DNA of 64,000 nt from Rosa chinensis. Taxonomy: Eukaryota > Streptophyta > Magnoliopsida > Rosales > Rosaceae. Every line of letters starts with the position of its first letter. Position 1 is the stretch's first letter. The notes beneath the pieces are model-generated. The model searched no databases and was not told the origin of the DNA. It saw only the letters and a list, made by a program, of their open reading frames with translations. Where the stretch lies: contig NC_037089.1 of assembly GCF_002994745.2 (NCBI RefSeq), positions 80,066,347-80,130,346 of the forward strand, given 5' to 3'. Below, piece after piece: positions 10,472-21,229 of the stretch. A program made the translations under genes and the position numbers.

Positions 10472-12849
10472 GAAATCAATGCTAGCAATGATAAGTCACC
10501 CAAAGTATGGCAAAAGAAAATCCGAAAACCGTATAAGTCCATAAAACTTCCCCAACTCTCGTAAATGAATTTCCAACGACATGTCCCACACGCCAAGATA
10601 ATCTCATCTTCAAAATAAATGGAATATAAATAAGAATAAAGATTATCTTCATCGAATCTCATAGAAATCTCAAATCGTCAAATATAAGTATAATATAAAT
10701 AGTATAAATCCGGAAATCATATCGGAAATAAATAAATAAAAGAAGATAAGCGTAATCCAATGACGTAACCCCGCACGCCATAACATCTCCAAGTAAAACA
10801 ATTAACCAAAACCGTTTCCGAAAATAACCGTATGCTCGAGAAAGTAAATTGATAAATAATTTATAACTTCGGAATTGTTTAAATGAATGCATGCATCATT
10901 CTTTGAAAAATAAAAGTCCACTCACAATATGCGGTCAATCCTGACGTCGCTCGTGATTTTCCTCGTATGGAGACTCCTCTCGTCCTGTACGAATAGCATT
11001 CATAAATATATAATTCACAGGACGGAATTCTAACTTTACAATACTTATAATTGGAAATTCAAAACATCCCCCTTCCTAAAAATCCAACTTCTCAACTCTC
11101 CACAACATCCATCCTTAATACTCCAACATCAATCTTTCATCGATGTAATATCTAAAGTGAAACCGAAAGGAATTCGGCGATCGAATTCGCGAAAAAAAAC
11201 AATAATTAATCAATTAAACTCAATTCGGAAATCCTCCGATTTCCACCAAACTTCAAGTATTGCATTCTACAATCATTATGGGGTATATGGGATTAAAACG
11301 ACAATTAAAACACAGCTCTACACGCCACCACGCGTCGGCGGCCACTTCCTCCGATGACCACCAAACTCCGGCACTAGCATCTACACAACAAGCCCAACCA
11401 ACTTCCCAACTACAACATCAACCAATTTTACCTCGAAGTGGTTGAATCAAGCCGGTGAAGGAAAGCCCGAAACTTCAAGAACCCTAAAAATGGAAAATTG
11501 TCAATTCGATATCTACACTGCAAATTGGATTGAACTACCTTAGGGGAAATGATCACCATCAAAAACCGAACATTCGATGCTAACCTGGTGGCCGGAGGTG
11601 GCCGGAATGGCCAGAAATCGGCGAAACCCCAAAACTGCAACCGGAGAAGTTCTTGCTTCGATCTGGACTTTCACGGCCAAAACTCCACAATCCTAGGTCC
11701 CTAGTGTCAAGAGCGGGTTGAGGCGCCCCTAAGGTGACCGGTTGCACGCCGGATGGTGGCCGGAAAGTGAGGAAATCGGGGGGAGGAAGAAAGACCCGAA
11801 GGGGAAAGGGGAAAGAGTCGGGGGAGGGGAGAGAGAAAGAGGGGTGGGTTTCCCGGTTTGGAAACCTACCCGGGTAACATTCCATATATATGTTAAAATT
11901 TTACCATGGACAGTGATTTTCGTAATTCACTCATAACTTTTGCATACGAACTCCGATTTTTACGTACCACATATGCACGTGCTCGGTTTAACGTCCTCTA
12001 CAACTTTTATGAAGGAAATTTTCCCAAATTTTTAACTCATAAAAAGTCAATTTTTAACCACCCCCCCTAAACGTTAAAATATAACAGCGAACGGTAACCA
12101 TAAAGAATTTCATGTAACTCAGTAAAAAGGGTATATTAGATGTGGGGTGTAACATAATCTATTAACACGATAAAAACCATTAAAATAAGACACAAACAGA
12201 CTAGAATCATGAGTAGACTTGTCAAATTGCACACAATACAATAACACGACATGAACACGAATGAAATTATAAGGATTTGGTTTGAGGTTTATGGTTTGGT
12301 TCCATATAGGGTCACCACGATATGAATACGAATTTTAATGATTTGGTTTAGTGTTAATCTGTGAACACGATAAAAACCATTAACATAAGGGTATTCTTGT
12401 AAATTTTGAGTTTCTTTGTCTAATATACATTAGAATCCCTAATGCATCTCCCTAATTCATCGTAATCCCTTTCTCAATTTTCACGACAACAACTTCGACT
12501 CTCAATTTTCAAAAAGAAAAAGGTATCTCAATTTTATAAGATTACGCGTGTTTCTTATGTTACTCCAAGTTGAAAAAATGTTGTAAGCAAACATTTAGTT
12601 ATTTTCTTAACGAGTTTTAATGGTTAACACGAAATTTTTAACAGTTCGATTTTGGTTTTAGTATCCTCCACACGTTAGTTTAACGATTTATTATCATGTT
12701 CTATGATAAATATGCAAAATGAACTTAACACGACACGAACAGGACACAACCCAAAAACACTTTTTTTTTTTTTTAGAATGGACACAACACGGTGTTTTGC
12801 TAGATCTAATCGTGAGATGTTTGTATGATGGTGGGGCCAAGACCCCTAA

Positions 12850-13050
12850 CGGAGTAAAAGGTCTAAACAATGGGATTCAAATTTAATCACCATCTTTAGT
12901 TAGTGGTGATACCACCACTCTATGAAAACTTGACATGTGTTACTGAATTTAACTATAGTTACTCATGATTAGTTACATTGAATTTAATAATAAATAATAA
13001 AGAGAAACAAAAATGAATTTTAAACTCTCTCTTTCTCTCTCTCATATTTA
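12850..13050. repeat. Short dispersed repeat, inverted relative to 44110-44345
   Basis: This segment matches the reverse complement of 44110-44345 through GGATTCAAATTT, GGTGATACCAC and AAAACTTGACA, then an AT-rich stretch and a CT-rich end. No inverted termini or duplication could be fixed, so the class is open. It lies just right of copy A. Confidence 0.6.
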
Positions 13051-13664
13051 ATCATGAATCATTCCTCTTTCTTGACCGAAACATAACCTGATCTTCTTAT
13101 GAGGTGTAGCAGATCAGACCCAAAACTCTCCAATTCCTTCCGCGAAGTCGAGTCCCAAACAAACGCAATACTGGGTTCCAGCATCTCTTTCGTCTCCGTT
13201 GCCCACTTCTTCGTTTTCAAGCCCATCATCACTTTTCTGCAATTTTTTTTTTTTTTTAAAGCTTGGGTTTGTCTGCATCTCAAATTCTTGATTTGAATCC
13301 TGTTGATATTGGGTTTGTCTGCATTAAACCAATATCAAGAAGAAGTTTATCTTAACCAAATTGGCAGATCCAAGTCCTCATGGTGATCAGAGAACCCAAA
13401 TGGAAGAAGAAAATCAAAGAATCAAACCAAGAGAAATCTGACGAACATAGCAACAAAATGTAATTTCAGTTTCTGGGTTTCTTTCTTTTTCTAGATTTTT
13501 GGAGTGTTTTTTTATTTTTTCTTTTTTATAACAAACAGATTAGAACTTTGGTGTCCCAATATGATCTTAGCTCTAAAATGGAGCTAGAGAAGTATTTCAA
13601 TATGTCGAATCCAAATCTCAGAATTATGAGGATTGTTCATCCTCATAATCGATTTTCATCTAAG
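13051..13664. other. Unassigned interval between copy A repeats and the Tat-like element
   Basis: A 75-codon minus-strand frame (13283-13059) reads with charged residues and the phrase EMLEPSIAFVWDS. It is open but short and I do not recognise it. A T-run (13242-13258), a T-rich tract (13485-13530) and a direct repeat of TTGGGTTTGTCTGCAT (13262-13280 and 13309-13324) are visible. It could be gene 5' sequence that the 15.9-kb retroelement split at CTTTG (13665). No function can be given. Confidence 0.4.
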
Positions 13665-13669
13665 CTTTG

Positions 13670-14606
13670 TGTTTGAACCCAAAATGAGCATTTTGGCCTG
13701 ACAAGGCGTGTCTTGGAGAAATTGAGCCAATGTCAGTGGCTCAAGCTATATATTGTCAAAAAGTTTGAAATATATTATTTAGAGACTAAATAAAGCCTAC
13801 CTGCAGAATTATGGAAGATTATGCAAGCTGCAAGAAAAGGCACACCCATGCGAATATTCATACTCCATTCAATTAAGGAATATGGCATGCACGTGGGGAA
13901 GCGTTCAACTACATTTCATGGTGGCCAACAAGGAATATGTCATCATGTTTCCATTAGTGCTTAACCCATAATGATTCAATTAGTGCTTAACGCACCATGA
14001 TTCCATTAGTGCTTAACCTATCAAGATTTGTTTAAGGCTAATCACTGTGGCTTGGTAGCCTATATATGGAGGCTACGATGAAGTAACAAACACAATTCAT
14101 CAATTAATCTCTACGATTATCCAAGCCTCTCTGGAGCAACCCCTCTCCTTCTCTTACCAGTGACCACACTCCAGTCCCAAAATCCTCAGGAGCGGACTGT
14201 CAGTGCCACCAAACCCTCTGTCAACGTGCTTTGGTCCTAATCTCCTCGGGAGCCGACTGTAGTACCTTGACCACAACGGTTACTGAACCAGCTAAGCAAG
14301 GGTAACGCCCTCGCAAACCAGCCAAGCTAAAGTTACGCTTTAGCAAGTTCTCCCCACTTCCCAGTGATTTTCGCTCTGCTCGATCTATGACGTCGAGTAT
14401 CGATTGTGTGATTTTGAAGAAGCTTAGAAAAATTCCTCACCATGAGGAACAAAGAATCCCGCAACGAGGTTGGTGCTCTCCTCGTCCACAATCGCTCGAA
14501 ATAAGTCAGGTCAAGGGACACCCCCGACGACCACACCGGAACGGTGCTGGCACGCCCAGTGAGAAAAAAGACTGTTGACCAGATGCAACAAAACTAGAGC
14601 CAAACA
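13670..14606 (+). repeat. 5' LTR of the Tat-like element
   Basis: It is 937 bp with TG...CA ends. A TATA-like CTATATATGG lies at about 14061-14070, shortly after three copies of a CCATTAGTGCTTAACC motif (13951-14020). Two related blocks follow, GTCC(C/T)AATCC-TC-GGAGC-GACTGT (14174-14250). The 3' LTR matches except for expansion of the AGTGCTTAA motif and one inserted element. Confidence 0.88.
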
Positions 14607-14626
14607 TTTTGTCACACCCAGTGGAA
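14607..14626 (+). other. Probable primer-binding site
   Basis: Directly after the LTR, GTCACACCCAGTGGAAC resembles the TGGCACGCCCAGTGGGA type of site found in plant Tat-like elements. A closer match, TGGCACGCCCAGTGAG, lies inside the LTR about 60 bp upstream (14547-14562). The inner copy may mark an older LTR border. I cannot assign the tRNA. Confidence 0.4.
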
Positions 14627-14660
14627 CATACTGCATAGCGTTTCTTCGCGATCGCAGTCA

Positions 14661-16955
14661 TTGGGAAGACAAGCGCAAACCCTTATCAAAAGGTTTACGT
14701 TAACTACCCGAAACACAAGACCTCCAGTTACATACCGCACTCGCGTGCAGACTGTCGTGGTCTTTCAGAAGAACAGGCCGGTAATCCAAATATTTTCTCC
14801 TCACCTTCCATCGATAGAGATGTCAACTGAACGAGGAAGTAGTCAACAGCCCGCTACTGAGGGCGTGGTAGCTCCCACCGCCCAAATTAATGAGGGTGGA
14901 TGAGCGTCTGATACCACCAGGGTGGTTGAAGACGAGATAAAAGCAAACGATTTCGTGCCCATCCTTATCCCAAGAGACGCCAGCCTGGACGTACAACTCG
15001 ATATTATGCGATAGAACAATAGGGCATTCTGGGCAAAGACGACTAAAGGGTTCGAGGAACAGCGACGGACTCAACAGCGACGGGAGTCCATCGATCTAAT
15101 CATGAAAGTCAAGCTTGAGATGGAGCGTAATACAGAGCGAATGCAAGGGCATATAGACCACACGTCACAACAAGCGCATGACCAGCATGAACAGCTCGTG
15201 ACCATGATAAATGCCCAAACTGCTCAGACTAAGGTCGTTCTTACCAAGGTCTCGGCTATTCTCAATGAGGGATCCAACACCACGATCCAAGTTGCCATGC
15301 AAAAAGCAGAGATGGATCAGACTAAAGAGGTTTTGAATAAGACATTGGGGGATCCCAATGCTATTCTAGGATCTCTCGACCAGCCCACGGGGTCAGGTAA
15401 ATACATACCGCAGAACGCTTAAGAAAAAGCTAGCGGCGGCAGCACGGCCACCTCCATTTTAACTACAACTGCCGCATCAGTCAGGGGTAAGGAGACTACT
15501 CTGGCAATGGGCGGAAAGAATAACGTCACACCGCCGATCATGCAAGGAACCAGAACTTTGAAAATCAGTGAAGGGATCCTTGTTGACCATGTCCCGTTTC
15601 CCCAATATGACAGCGACAGACATGAATACGTGTACCAAGATCAGGCTCCAGCAAGCCATTATGGTATCGACCAGGTTGGAAGTCCATCGAAGGTCACCGT
15701 GGCTACAAAGGGTCAGCTAGTAGCGGGTTTTACATCTCAGACGTCAACCTAACCCAAAATAACCCATGGAAGCGGCGTATCTTTGGTTAACCAGGCCTTA
15801 CAGGCGCCACCTCTGATCTGGCCAGCTGATGACACAGTGGTTCACCCACCTCCTCCTCCTATCTGAGATATGTAAGGAGAGAGGAGGTAGAAGCAATGAT
15901 TAGGGCCGCGAACCATAGGCCTAACTTGGAGGAGGCCTATCAGGGGCCTTTCCCACCGCACATTATGCACTCACCTCACCCTAGGGGATATAAGAACATC
16001 ACGTTTTCTAATTTCTCGAGAGAGGAAGTCGAAAGTGTCGCGACCCATTTGGTCAGGTTTCGAGTACAGTGTGGCCAATACCAGAACGATGACAGTCTGA
16101 AATGTAAGATCTTCACCACTTCTTTGTCGGGGGCTGCCTTCACCTGGTTCGATCACTGAGCTGCAACCAGGATCAATTGCGAGTTGACCCGCTATGGAAA
16201 AGCTGTTCAAGGAAACTTTCGGGACTATTGAGCCTGAGGTAGATCTGGCTTCACTTACTCATATGGCTCAGCAGCTAATTGAATCTGTTGTCACATACCT
16301 TCAGCACTTCCAGATACAGAAAGGGAAGTTGAACGTGATTCTGCAGGAGAAAGAATTGGTGAAGTTGGTAATCAAAGGCTTAGAGCCTCGCCAACGCAAG
16401 AAGCAGCATGGAAGCATGTTTAATTCCATGGGGGAACTGATCACAGAAGTAGGAAGTTTTGAGCACTTTCTCAAGGAGATGGACGCTGTAAAAAACGCCT
16501 CGAAAGGAACATACATCCCACGGAAACGCTGAACAATGGCTGCGCTCAGCCATCAATCAAGTTCCTATGATCCTTACTATAGGAGCGAGTAATCTGGCCT
16601 GGCAGAGGTTGAAGAGTCTGAGGAAGATGAAGTAGCAACACTCGAGCTCACCGGAAATAAGGCATAAGCGCTAAAGTAGCTAAAGCTATGCAAAGAACTG
16701 GTGAAACTCAAGTCGATGGTCTTCACCAAACCTGAATTCGCAAGTTATACCTATGATGCGAATAAAGCTTATGAGATCTTAGATGAAAAGATAGCTACGA
16801 AGATGGTGAAGACCGACTTCGGGCCATTCCCCAAACCAGATCAGCTTAGGGGAAAGAAATATTGTAAGCTCCACAATTTGTGGAATCATAACACAGTTGA
16901 CTGTGTCAGGTTGAAGGATCAGATCCAGATCTGGTTGAATAATGGTAGCTTATAG
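14661..16955 (+). pseudogene. Gypsy (Tat-like) gag remnant
   Basis: Broken frames read in order. A leader region with TERGSSQQPATEG comes near 14825. A helical segment rich in Q and T follows at 15102-15422. A linker lies at 15507-15752. The Retrotrans_gag core occupies 15896-16532, with CKIFTTSLSGAAFTWFDH at 16105-16158 and LVIKGLEPR in the next frame. A nucleic-acid-binding region lies at 16701-16955, where YCKLHNLWNHNTVDC gives a C-x3-H-x4-H-x4-C style knuckle. Stops at 15421, 15750, 16158 and 16530 and several frame changes make it non-coding today. Protease and pol should follow but are absent. Confidence 0.85.
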
Positions 16956-16959
16956 GTTG

Positions 16960-17888
16960 AAGCACCTGCAACAGCAGCGACACTGGTAGATTTGGATCCC
17001 TTCCCAGACTGGAGGAGGGAATCTCCTTGAAAGGACTATTTTTGGGTCCAACATCTCTTCCAACAAGTACAAGTAAATAAAACACTCGGAGTAGGGTGGA
17101 GCTCGATACCTTACATTACAGCAAAACCAATTCCCAAAAAGGGAATCGACTGGAGGATCCTTTGGAATATCACCGCATAGGAAGCGAGGAAAATAAATAT
17201 GCAGCCAAAAGGTGAGGATCCAGAAAGGGCCACTAATGTCAGTATCGAAGGGGTGCATTACCGCTTTATAAAGGGAGCGATATAACGCACCCAATATAGG
17301 TTGCCCAAGGCCAACGTAAATACCATTATAGAGAGCAGTGGCCAGAGAATTCCAAGGCCCAGTAGGTTTGTTGGAAGAAGTGCAAAAGATAAATTTGCAA
17401 AGCCAGAATTCTAGGAATGCGATACCTCCTGTGTGGTCACGCTGGGTGTAATAATAGTCACGCTAGAATGGGTAGGATTTGCTGTGATGCCCCCGACCAG
17501 CCATATCCATTCTCAAAGGAAATTGAATGCCATCAAACTGACCATGCACATAGGGGTCAAAGTCAATGGGTAACCCCGTGATGGTAAGAACATCCAGCAG
17601 AGTTATGCTCATCTGCCCAAACCAAAAATCGAATGTATTGCTGGAAGTGTTCCATAAGAAATGAGCGGCGGCTAGTGGTGCATGGCTGGTATTATGGAGA
17701 AGACAGAAGCATAGATCGATGGTTTGGGTGATACCCACCGCATCCCAACGGGCCAAATCTCTCGCTCGGACCTCCTGATACCAAACATTTTCCTTGAGAA
17801 CGATGGTAGGCCAGAAACCCACTTTCCTCCTTGGCCCCCAACTGCTAAAATCACCGGGCACCTGCCAAAGAGCAGCTATGGGGCGTCG
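16960..17888 (-). pseudogene. Plant mobile domain (PMD) gene, C-terminal part
   Basis: The minus strand reads from 17861 as PGDFSSWGPRRKVGFWPTIV, then AAHFLWNTSSNTFDFWFGQM, SITLLDVLTITGLPIDFDP (about 17600-17560) and, after a frame change near 17460, KFIFCTSSNKPTGPWNSLA. LGALYRSLYKAVMHPFDT and SGPFWILTFWLHIYFPRF follow (17294-17180). The LLDV-x3-TGLPI and GPFWIL-FWL-YFP blocks are characteristic of the plant mobile domain (PF10536, formerly aminotransferase-like), found in MAIN/MAIL proteins and in transposon-borne relatives. The gene is antisense to gag inside the Tat-like element. Stops and the insertion at 17889 disable it. Confidence 0.85.
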
Positions 17889-17893
17889 GATGG

Positions 17894-18422
17894 TGTTAAC
17901 GTTAGTGATCCGTGGGATATCTAGTTAGCTTTTAGAGAGAGAGAGCGAGAGAGAGTGACACAAGCGAAGTATAGTGGTTCACCTCCCGCCTTAGCGGGAG
18001 ACTACGTCCACTTGAAAGCTTATACTAGTGTGTCGAGCCTTGCGGCCTAACAAGATTACAAGAGATGTAATGGGATTGGATGTAATGGAATGAATGGTGT
18101 TTAAGTGGGAGGAGAGTTCCTTTTATAGGTGAAGGAATGCTCTTCCTTTACATGGTTTTCGATGTGGGACAAGCAACCACACAATTCTAGCTAGTCCAAG
18201 AAGCATGTAGAAAGCCATGTTGTGGAGGCATCTTGGCAAGGGCGGGAACGTGGCTTCCCGGCGACGGATTTGCCTCTTCCAGATACCGTGGCGTAGCTTG
18301 AACATAGGGCTACAAGATGCAAGTAGCGGTTGGGCCTCACCATGGCTTGTGGGTGTCCCAAAGAGGGTGTTAATTATGATTGGTGAGATAGCAAACTAGC
18401 CTTGCTAGTAGAGGTATCTACA
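17894..18422 (-). repeat. 3' LTR of the young LTR element
   Basis: Starts TGTTAACGTTAGTGATCC and ends GAGGTATCTACA as written on the + strand. It contains a GA microsatellite (17937-17956) and a short frame duplicated in the other LTR. Because the element runs on the minus strand, this is its downstream LTR. Confidence 0.88.
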
Positions 18423-18954
18423 AGTCCCCGAAGTCCCCAAGTAAGAGGAGCTTCTTGGTTGGGGAGTTATACATATGATGTCACCAAGCATAAGTAACCG
18501 GGCGGTACGGAGCCCCTACAAGTCCCCGAACTCCGTAAGCAAGAAGGGACTCGTTAACCTGCACAACAAAGACAAAAAAATAGGCATATGTAGAATGCTC
18601 GTTGCATTGGGCAACAAATGTGAGTTGCGCTGATATGCGTTGGCATATATGAACGTATGGGGTGCGTGATACATGTTGATGTATACACGCGAATGGCGCC
18701 GAGTACGACCGATTTATGACGTACAAACTCGAGAGCGCGTATGGTCGTGTGAGCATATGGATTGCATATGATAAATGAAAGTTGTATGAGCGCTGCAAAG
18801 GTAAGCGTTTGTAACTCATGAACGATGACTGCGGGTACGGTTTGTGTCTGTTTGGTTTTCGGTCGTATTAATGGAACACGAAAAGAATTTGATTTGTCGC
18901 GGTCGGTAAACGACAAATGGTAGAAAAATTCAATGTTCCATTAACGTGTGGTGT

Positions 18955-19500
18955 GTCGAGTAGACATGAGCGTAAAGCTCGAGGATTGCCGGGAAGGCAT
19001 GAGCGGAAAGCTTGTGAGAGGGAAACTCGGGGTTGCCGGGAAGGCATGAGCGGGAAGCTCGTGGGTGCCGGGAAGGCATGAGCGGAAGCTCGGGGTGCCG
19101 GGAAGGCATGAGCGGGAAGCTCGTGGGTGCCGGGAAGGCATGAGCGGAAGCTCGGGGTTCCGGGAAGGCATGAGCGGGAAGCTCGTGAGCGGAAGCTCAA
19201 GGGTTGCCGGGAAGGCATGAGCGGAAGCTCGGGGTGCCGGGAAGGTATGAGCGGAAGCTCGGGGTGCCGGGAAGGCATGAACGGGAAGCTCGTGAGTGGA
19301 AGAGCTCGTGAGCGGAAGCTCAAGGGTTGCCGGGAAGGCATGAGCGGAAAGCTAGTGGGTGCCGGGAAGGCATGAGCGGAAGCTCGGGGTGCCGGGAAGG
19401 CATGAGTGGGAAGCTCGTGAGCGGAAGCTCAAGGGTTGCCGGGAAGGCATGAGCGGGAAGCTCGGGGTGCCGGGAAGGCATTAACGGGTAGCTCGAAGGT
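18955..19500. repeat. Minisatellite of about 30 bp, two mini-hairpins per unit
   Basis: About 14 units are built from GCCGGGAAGGCAT followed by GAGCGGAAGCTC or a one-base variant, then GGGGT or GTGGGT. Each unit can form two short hairpins: GCC with loop GGGAA and GGC, and GAGC with loop GGAA (or GGGAA, GGAAA) and GCTC. GGAA is a GNRA-type loop in RNA. Long frames on both strands here (18868-19375) only translate the repeat and are not genes. The array lies inside the young LTR element. Confidence 0.9.
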
Positions 19501-21229
19501 GATGCCCTGAGGCATGAGCGTGACCGTTGCTAATTATGTTGGGCTGTATGTACAAGTCCCCAAAGTCCCCAGTCAAGGAGGGTGTTCTTGCGGGTTGATA
19601 CCAAAGCGTAGCTTTGTGCCGTATATCAAGCATAATTAGTGCGAGTGCGTCGTCCATCTAGAATTGTTAGAGCGAACGCTTTTGCCCTTTAGGGTGGGCC
19701 CCTGCTAGGCCCTGCGAGGAGTCCCCCACTCCTGGCTATAGACCTCCGGATGGTCGGAAAATTGTTTGGTGAGGGGAGCTGCGCGGAGCAGAGGGTGTTG
19801 GGTAGCGAGCCCAATCTTAGATACCTAAGCGTCGGGGTTAACTGCCTGATCAATGGCTGTCGTGGGCTGTGTTAACTAGTCCCTAGCTGTTTTCTCGAAG
19901 GAGAAACTTGACTGCAATGCCGCGTAGCGGTCATTGTCATTATGAGGCATTGCCTTACCGCTTGGCGGTTGGTTGAAAAATGATAAACACATAGAGCAAG
20001 TAATAAAAAAATTTTGAGTGTCCCATACTTATTTAATTGGGTTGCAATTAAATAGGAGCATGGCATATGTGTCTAGCATGTACTTGTAGTGTGGATGCCA
20101 ATAACATTTTTGCACTTTTGTAGATATGCTAAAGGATCATTGAGATTGGTATGTGAAGCATGGCATATCTAGTATGTGAGATCTAGTAAGTGTTGCCAAA
20201 TCTACGAAATATTGTTGGCATGCCCAAAAGTTTATGGAAGCATATAAAAGCATATCAAGTGTGATATATTGTAGGCATGCTTAGAGGTAGTAAAAGCATG
20301 TGATTGGCATGACATTAGCTCAATTTGAAAGAGCGTAAAATATAAGATATAGTTACTTATCTTATGCCGATTTGGAGGCTAGCGGAGTTATCCGAGCATG
20401 ACGCTCCATTGTTCCGGCAAAGTACCTTAGTCGAAAGGTGATGATTTCGCCAATTGGAAATGTGATCGGTGATTATATTTCCTTGTAACAAAATAGGCGA
20501 TTAGTACACAAGTATGTAAAATCAACACTAGTATTTTGCATATATATTTTGCATATGTACTTTGATGAAATTTAAAGCAAAGTGTATAAGCGAAGTAGTA
20601 ATAGATGGCAAAATGACATATTTGATTTTGTGCTCCAATATTCATTTCAATTTGGCAATGAAGTGTGCAAAGTGGTACGTTCAATAAGCCATCATGCACA
20701 TATGCACAGTAATTCAAAATGTGAACCTGGTCAAATATGCATAGTTGACCTTTATAGCTAGTTCACATGTAGGCATGCTCTGTTGACGAAATTGAACCAT
20801 GAATACTCACACGCTCCCTTGCCAGACTATATGGGACGAGTACGTACAGTCATGTGACTTAGACTCATGACCCTAGTTGTTAAGTGGCAGCATGCATCAG
20901 GAAAGACATGATTGTGATAGTGATGCCACAATATTGATGTGTACGCATAATTTAATCATCTGTAACCTTATTGGCAAAGAAGCCAAGCATGCATGATTGT
21001 TGGTTTGATAATTTAAATCAAAATATGTGTTTGTAATTGGCTGGAGAGCATGTAGTTAATAAAGAAGCATAAGCATACGTGTGACCTGCATATGTGGGCA
21101 ACTGTATAATGGTATATGAAAAAGCAGAAGCACGTGGTGCTTGCGTCAGTAAGGAGAGAAGTATATCAAGGGAAACTTAGCTTTGCCACAAAGTTGAAGT
21201 CTGACACCCGAGACCCAAAATTGAAGGCT
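19501..21229. other. Non-coding interior of the young LTR element, AT-rich part
   Basis: No gag, protease or pol motif is readable on either strand. The short open frames (19872-20066, 20427-20717) show no domain. The motif AAGTCCCCA(A/G)GT near 19553 repeats the G-rich tract beside the left LTR. Confidence 0.6.

Larger units (their letters stand above)
8277..12154. mobile_element. Solo LTR 1 (about 2.66 kb without nested hAT)
   Basis: The ends are TGACAGGACCCACCCC and GGGGTGTAACA, that is TG...CA. The 5-bp duplication TAATC lies at 8272-8276 and 12155-12159. Copy B reads straight through this site. With the 1214-bp hAT and its 8-bp duplication removed the length is 2656 bp, close to solo LTR 2 (2731 bp), and the two share their order of motifs throughout. 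There is no internal region or coding domain, so a solo LTR left by LTR-LTR recombination is the simplest reading. The parent family is probably a gypsy element with long LTRs; the clade is not proven and I cannot fix the orientation. Confidence 0.8.
6928..12810. repeat. Dispersed repeat, copy A (interrupted)
   Basis: After removal of the insertions, 6928-8276 plus 12155-12810 aligns base for base over long stretches with 50177-51200 plus 62477-62891 plus 63863-63878 (copy B). The core holds two tandem ~200-bp half-units. Each reads through ATGAAATTATAAGGATTTGG and ends in GGTTTAGTGTTAATCTG (8140-8276 with 12155-12195; then 12200-12360). I do not recognise the family and see no coding sequence of its own. 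Homology with copy B stops just after GATCTAATC at about 12810. Confidence 0.85.

Noticed and set aside
8277..12154. Helitron or CACTA interpretation of solo LTR 1
   Set aside because: TG...CA ends with a 5-bp TAATC duplication and a sister copy with a different 5-bp duplication fit an LTR; no TC/CTRR or CACTA ends.
18868..19375. Long ORFs on both strands and a CRISPR-like regular repeat pattern
   Set aside because: The frames only translate a 30-bp minisatellite. Units are contiguous without unique spacers, and the DNA is plant nuclear.
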